DNA of 64,000 nucleotides from Bdellovibrionales bacterium (lineage in GTDB: Bacteria > Bdellovibrionota > Bacteriovoracia > Bacteriovoracales > Bacteriovoracaceae), in assembly GCA_018646675.1 (NCBI GenBank), contig JABGUH010000042.1, positions 80,872-144,871 on the forward strand, in the 5' to 3' direction. Within the stretch, counting starts at the first letter, position 1; the number at the start of each line of letters is the position of its first letter. Shown here in pieces: positions 60,057-64,000 of the stretch. The translations under genes were made by a program, and so were the position numbers. Under the pieces are notes generated by a model, which was not told where the DNA came from, ran no database searches, and was given only the letters and a program-made list of their open reading frames with translations.

Positions 60057-61934
60057 CTATTTTTTTGTTAAGTAATCAAAAATTATTTCGGCATCTTTTA
60101 GGGAGATCTGCAACCTCTGACTAATCTTTGTACTCCCCAGTCTGGCCAGCTGAGCAGCAGTCAAATCTAACCTATTTAAAATGTGCAGCTGCTTATGGGG
60201 GCCAATCCCTGGAAGTTGCTCCACCCAGCTATGCAACACTCTTTTTTTCTCTTGTTGATGGTGCAGCCGACGAGAGAAACGGTGAGCCTCATCACGCATT
60301 GCCACTAAAATCTGACTTAGGGGTGGGGATTGGGAGAGAGAGTAGGAGTTGGCAACGCTAGGAAGAATTAGACGATCACAAGTACCTGCCTGACGAGACT
60401 TGGCAATTCCCACCACTGGAATATTCACTCCCACACTTGATAATATACGCTTAAAAACTGTCACTTGCCCCTTGCCACCATCGACTAAAAATAGATCGGG
60501 ATAAGACCCGTGGGCCAGTCTCCGCCTCAAAACTTCTCCCAACATAGCAAAATCATTATTACCTTCCGGCAGCTCCTCTAAATGATAGTGACGATAATCA
60601 TCTTTACTTGGCAGACCATCCCTAAATACCACCTGGGCGGCAGTAGGAGAGCTTCCCTGCCAAACCGCAATATCGTAGCACTCAATTCTTAGGGGTAACT
60701 CTTCTAAGGAGACCAACTGCTGCAACTTGGCCAATCCCTGATAACGACTCTGATGACTTGAAAGACGGACTTGTTGTTGCTGAAATACATCGTCTGCCGC
60801 CATTCTGGCCAGGCTGGCAAATTTGCGCCCATAGGATCTAATGGTAATTTTGGTATCAACCCTACCCAATGATTTAAAATATCCATTCAGGGCATCGGAT
60901 AACTGCAACTGTTCGCCTTTCGAATGAGGAATAACAATTGTTGATGGAGGAGTGTGGAAACCTTGCTGATAATACTGTAATAAGTGATTTAAAATCTGTC
61001 CATCATGGCCATCGTGACAGTCATCCAGCAAAAAATAGAAATTTCTACGATCAACTAACTGACCACTACGAACCAGGTAGATTAGCAGATCAATCTCCTG
61101 TTCTCCGACATGGCTTGCCACGAGATCCAGATCTCCCACTCCATCCAACTGTAGGCTATCTCCTCCCCGATCCTGCTGCCAAAATCGGTGCAACCGGTCT
61201 AATTGGTCCCTCAACAGTGCTGCTCGCTCAAACTCTTCCTGTTTGGCCGCGACTAGCATCTTCTCTTGAAAAAGCTCGATCACCTGCTCTCCACCATTGC
61301 CCGATTTAAAAAAGGAGATCACCAACTCTAAACGCTTCTGATAGTCACGCTCTTTGGCCATCCCCATACAGGGGGCTTGGCACTGTTTCATTTGATGTAG
61401 TAGACAACCCTGCTTTCTAGATCTCATCTCACGCAGAGAGCACTGCCGAAGTCCAAAAAATTTTGCTAAAATTTGCAAAGCTACAGATAGCTGACCTCCC
61501 TCAACAAATGGGCCCAATACCAGTTGGTTGCGACCTCGCTGACGGCTTACCTTGCGAGTATAGACAATTCGTGGAAATTGCTCATTTAGGTTAACCACCA
61601 ACAGGGGGTAACTCTTGTCGTCTTTAAGACGGATGTTGTAGCGGGGAGAGTGCTTCTTAATTAGATTATTCTCAAGAATAAAAGCCTCGGTTTCACTGCC
61701 AACCACAATAAAATCAAAATGAGTAATATGACCAACCAGGATTGATGTTTTTAGGCTGTCACTTCTACCAGTAAAATAGGATTTCACTCGTGCTCGCAGT
61801 TGCTTGGCCTTACCTACATAGATAATCTCATCTTCCTCTTTTGCAGAGGAGGTCCAACGTTTCATTAGGTAGCAACCAGGCAAATCGGGAAGCGACTCTA
61901 CCTGCTTAAGTAAACCTGTACGATGATCTTCCAA
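60057..61934 (-). CDS. uvrC: excinuclease ABC subunit C
   Basis: 625 residues, the dual-incision nuclease of nucleotide excision repair. GIY-YIG domain at about 15-95 (GCYLMKR, IIYVGKAKQLRARVKSYF); a four-Cys Fe-S motif near 165 (QCSLREMRSRKQGC, then KQCQAPC); UVR helix near 215-250; RNase H-like nuclease with IECYDIA and LFLVDGGKGQ, and DEAHRFSRRLHH; C-terminal helix-hairpin-helix (LPGIGPHKQLHIL). All catalytic parts are present. The TTG start follows AAAGGGA at 9 nt. It is convergent with the zinc-ribbon gene and divergent from the CarD-like gene. Confidence 0.95.
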   Translation of the reverse strand: MEDHRTGLLKQVESLPDLPGCYLMKRWTSSAKEEDEIIYVGKAKQLRARVKSYFTGRSDSLKTSILVGHITHFDFIVVGSETEAFILENNLIKKHSPRYNIRLKDDKSYPLLVVNLNEQFPRIVYTRKVSRQRGRNQLVLGPFVEGGQLSVALQILAKFFGLRQCSLREMRSRKQGCLLHQMKQCQAPCMGMAKERDYQKRLELVISFFKSGNGGEQVIELFQEKMLVAAKQEEFERAALLRDQLDRLHRFWQQDRGGDSLQLDGVGDLDLVASHVGEQEIDLLIYLVRSGQLVDRRNFYFLLDDCHDGHDGQILNHLLQYYQQGFHTPPSTIVIPHSKGEQLQLSDALNGYFKSLGRVDTKITIRSYGRKFASLARMAADDVFQQQQVRLSSHQSRYQGLAKLQQLVSLEELPLRIECYDIAVWQGSSPTAAQVVFRDGLPSKDDYRHYHLEELPEGNNDFAMLGEVLRRRLAHGSYPDLFLVDGGKGQVTVFKRILSSVGVNIPVVGIAKSRQAGTCDRLILPSVANSYSLSQSPPLSQILVAMRDEAHRFSRRLHHQQEKKRVLHSWVEQLPGIGPHKQLHILNRLDLTAAQLARLGSTKISQRLQISLKDAEIIFDYLTKK

Positions 61935-62020
61935 CAGCTTTTTCCCTTTACAAAAACATCCCTTCTCCGCTAAGATAGTACTCTTATGAAACTATCCGAA
62001 ATAGCATTCAAGAAGGTTAC

Positions 62021-62443
62021 ATGTCTGAAATAAGCGTTGGTAAAGAAGTTCTCTCATACTGTTCAAAATGTAAACTGACTTTGGCTCACTTAATTGTGGT
62101 AATGAAAGACTCCATGACTATTGGCAAAGTTAAATGTAACACTTGCAGCGCAACTCATGCCTATAAAGATCCCTCTGCGGTTAAAGCCAAACGTAAGACA
62201 ACCAAGAAAAAAACCGGTTCAAGGGCCAGTAATGAGCAGAAGACAGTTGAAGAGGTATGGCTAAATGCTATGAAGCAGGTAAGTACTGAATCTCAAAAAT
62301 ATACTCCTAAGAAAAAATTCAGCATTGGCGACAAGATCGACCATGGTACATTTGGACCAGGTGTCGTTGATCGTGCAATCGACTTCAATAAGGTCAGAAT
62401 AATCTTCCGGCATGGAAGCAAAGTCTTAATGCATAATATTTAA
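62021..62443 (+). CDS. zinc-ribbon protein with Tudor/CarD-like C-terminus
   Basis: 140 residues. Cys14/17 and Cys39/42 (CSKC, CNTC) form a zinc ribbon at the start, followed by a Lys-rich linker and a C-terminal beta module (FSIGDKIDHGTFGPGVV, VRIIFRHGSKVL) like the Tudor-type end seen in UvrD/CarD-type proteins of myxobacteria. It could bind nucleic acid or RNA polymerase. GAAGG precedes the ATG. It is followed by a 190-bp gap with a structured segment. Confidence 0.75.
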   Translation: MSEISVGKEVLSYCSKCKLTLAHLIVVMKDSMTIGKVKCNTCSATHAYKDPSAVKAKRKTTKKKTGSRASNEQKTVEEVWLNAMKQVSTESQKYTPKKKFSIGDKIDHGTFGPGVVDRAIDFNKVRIIFRHGSKVLMHNI

Positions 62444-62496
62444 TATTCAATAGTTGTTCTTCATTATTTCAATTTCAGACTAATACTTTTTTTATA

Positions 62497-62623
62497 TTTG
62501 GGGTTATCTTTCACCGTTTGGGTGAGATGTGGTGATAGCAAGAAGGCGAAAGTGAGGGCGCACTTTTATATGCCGCAGCCCGTAGGCGACGCAGCTAGCG
62601 CCGCAAATCGCCCAAAATATGAA
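62497..62623. other. structured, GC-richer intergenic segment
   Basis: Between convergent genes, this stretch is visibly richer in G+C than the flanks and holds several inverted repeats: AAAGTG with CACTTT around AGGGCG near 62548-62565, GGCG with CGCC near 62586-62605, and an outer ATATTTGGGG with CCCAAAATAT. No coding frame or known RNA is recognised. It may be a terminator region or a small RNA. Confidence 0.3.
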
Positions 62624-62633
62624 TAATTACCAG

Positions 62634-63899
62634 TTACCAGCCGTAGCCAATGCGCCCTCCAAGATTGAAGTTCGCCTGCATACCGCCCATGCCGTAGGGA
62701 GCAGTCCCATACTGTCCACCGTAGTTGCCACCTATACCACTGCCATTGCGATAAAGGTCACTACGAGCATCCTGATAGTTCTGCCATAGAGCTTGATTAC
62801 CCTGCATCTGTGCCTGGGCATTACCCTGATTACGACTATATAAGGCTTGGTTTTGCTGTGCTGTTGCTTGTTGACGCTGGTACATATCGGAGCCATACCC
62901 GCCGCCACCGCCGGGATATCCACCATATCTGCCACCGCCGGAACCATATCCGCCACCGCCAGGACCATATCCGCCACCGCCGGGACCATATCCGCCACCG
63001 CCAGGACCATATCCGCCACCGCCGCCGGGATATCCACCATATCCACCAGGACCCCAGCCACCAGTGTTATTCCAGTAACTGCCATTTCCATTACCCCAAG
63101 GACTCATTCCAATCCCTGCTCCGCCATTGGCCATTCCGGGTCCACCAAAAGCACCTGGGTATTGGCCACCTACCGGTCCAGCGTATGGGCCACCATAGCC
63201 AAAAGGACTTCCGCCGTAACCCATACCGGGTACACCATAACCACCGCCAGCTCCTGGATATCCCATTCCGCCGCCAATTCCAATACTGCCTCCACCGATG
63301 CCGGGAATATTAAATCCACCACCAATTCCACCACCCATGCCTGGCATTCCCATGCCACCGCCCATACCGTAGGGATTACCCATTCCACCCATACCGCCCA
63401 TGCCGTAAGGATTTCCTAGTCCACCACCAATATTTATACCTCCACCGATACCGGGCATTCCCATGCCTCCGCCCATACCGTAGGGGTTACCCATTCCACC
63501 CATTCCACCCATACCGCCCATGCCGTAAGGATTTCCTAGTCCACCACCAATATTTATACCTCCACCGATGCCAGGCATTCCCATGCCTCCACCCATACCG
63601 TAGGGGTTACCCATTCCACCCATACCGCCCATGCCGTAGGGATTTCCAAAACCAAATCCTGGGCCATAACCACCCATGCCCATACCCGGCATTCCCATGC
63701 CACCACCGATATTTACATTCATACCCATACCAGCACCTGGAAAGTAGTTACCAAACAGAGTATTACCGAGAAGACCAACTCCCATCATGCCAAGAGCATC
63801 TTTAAAACTCCCGCCATATCCGTAGGGACCTCGAATTCCGATACCCATGCCCATTCCCATACCAGGCATGCCAAATCCACCACCATAGCCACCACCCAT
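62634..63899 (-). CDS. glycine-rich tandem-repeat protein
   Basis: 421 residues, about half glycine with Met, Pro, Tyr and Asn. Repeats are of two kinds: near 85-195 NPYGMGGGMGMPG(I/M)GGG units, and near 290-323 five-fold GGYGPGG units. The start given is the first in-frame ATG. Upstream the frame stays open through AGGGYGGGFGGPG and IICLSA, like the tail of a signal peptide, but no ATG, GTG or TTG occurs before an in-frame stop. The true N-terminus is therefore uncertain. Similar glycine-rich proteins are exported and form coats or adhesive layers. Confidence 0.65.
   Translation of the reverse strand: MGGGYGGGFGMPGMGMGMGIGIRGPYGYGGSFKDALGMMGVGLLGNTLFGNYFPGAGMGMNVNIGGGMGMPGMGMGGYGPGFGFGNPYGMGGMGGMGNPYGMGGGMGMPGIGGGINIGGGLGNPYGMGGMGGMGGMGNPYGMGGGMGMPGIGGGINIGGGLGNPYGMGGMGGMGNPYGMGGGMGMPGMGGGIGGGFNIPGIGGGSIGIGGGMGYPGAGGGYGVPGMGYGGSPFGYGGPYAGPVGGQYPGAFGGPGMANGGAGIGMSPWGNGNGSYWNNTGGWGPGGYGGYPGGGGGYGPGGGGYGPGGGGYGPGGGGYGSGGGRYGGYPGGGGGYGSDMYQRQQATAQQNQALYSRNQGNAQAQMQGNQALWQNYQDARSDLYRNGSGIGGNYGGQYGTAPYGMGGMQANFNLGGRIGYGW
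62931..63024 (-). repeat. 21-bp tandem repeat (GGYGPGG units)
   Basis: Four to five copies of a 21-bp unit coding Gly-Gly-Tyr-Gly-Pro/Ser-Gly-Gly lie inside the glycine-rich gene; copies differ by one or two bases. Confidence 0.85.
63316..63648 (-). repeat. long tandem repeat of about 120 bp inside the glycine-rich gene
   Basis: Copies at 63421-63540 and 63541-63648 share their first 60 bases with three differences; a third, partial and more diverged copy covers 63316-63420. The unit codes about 40 residues. The near identity suggests recent duplication, with a 12-bp length difference between copies. Confidence 0.85.
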
Positions 63900-64000
63900 T
63901 CCGGGACCACCAAATCCACCGCCGTAACCACCACCGGCTGATAAACAGATTATTCTGGATTTAAAGGATGTCTCCCGTTAACACGTGTTGTAAAACAGCT

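Noticed and set aside
62810..63419. Two plus-strand frames of 167 and 190 residues in the glycine-rich region
   Set aside because: They are antisense to repeats that code Gly-rich protein; their His/Arg- or Ser/Thr/Ala-rich content is a by-product of the repeat bases.
63316..63648. CRISPR-like array
   Set aside because: The repeats are contiguous, in frame and coding, with no unique spacers.

Overview
The window is a compact 64 kb stretch of bacterial chromosome with about 52 protein genes on both strands. No gene-free gap exceeds about 245 bp, and I see no rRNA, tRNA, CRISPR array, insertion sequence or prophage. The content points to a gram-negative predatory or gliding member of the former Deltaproteobacteria, most likely Bdellovibrionota (Bacteriovorax/Bdellovibrio-like). 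The reasons are a set resembling the myxobacterial/Bdellovibrio Glt-Cgl gliding complex, BamD, CsrA with FliW, many lipoproteins and secreted proteins of unknown function, a membrane-bound CCG-domain Fe-S oxidoreductase, and AddAB-like nucleases with Fe-S clusters. This placement is inferred from gene content, not from a tree. TTG starts with good Shine-Dalgarno sequences are common.

Layout. 1-8.6 kb: RNA polymerase omega, Lon protease, a small secreted protein, the flagellar regulators csrA and fliW, then a minus-strand run of envelope genes (TPR protein, BamD, AI-2E-type permease, cyclic-nucleotide-binding protein, TPR/SH3 membrane protein). 8.7-13.5 kb: an amino-acid operon of class III aminotransferase, aldehyde dehydrogenase homologue, argC and argB; the aldehyde dehydrogenase homologue has lost its catalytic residues. 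13.5-21.8 kb: a six-gene, tightly coupled minus-strand gliding-type operon (outer-membrane barrel, three TPR proteins, CglF-like protein, FHA/AgmX inner-membrane protein). 21.9-28.7 kb: an AddA-like helicase-nuclease, an AddB-like partner and a lipoprotein. 28.9-34.9 kb: an Fe-S oxidoreductase translationally coupled to three secreted proteins of unknown function.

34.9-41.8 kb: an alpha/beta hydrolase, two unknown proteins, a DPM1-like glycosyltransferase, a DUF393 thiol protein coupled to a Cys-containing secreted protein, a DtxR-like regulator and a CFI-box-CTERM surface protein. 41.8-53.4 kb: YebC, a DnaQ-DinG fusion, RpiB, AhcY, an RlmL-like RNA methyltransferase, a pair of related secreted proteins, a ferredoxin-MBL fusion and a nuclease-like protein. 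53.5-64 kb: acyl-CoA dehydrogenase, gamma-glutamyltransferase, a small Cys-rich secreted protein facing a lipoprotein across a clear bidirectional terminator, a divergent family-4 uracil-DNA glycosylase homologue, UvrC, two zinc-ribbon proteins and a glycine-rich tandem-repeat protein near the right edge.

The best candidates for new biology are the catalytically dead aldehyde dehydrogenase inside the arginine operon, the operon of three unknown exported proteins fused by overlaps to an Fe-S oxidoreductase, and the paired secreted NGMPxID proteins. Start codons were moved from the longest possible frame where a Shine-Dalgarno sequence or an overlap argued for it.
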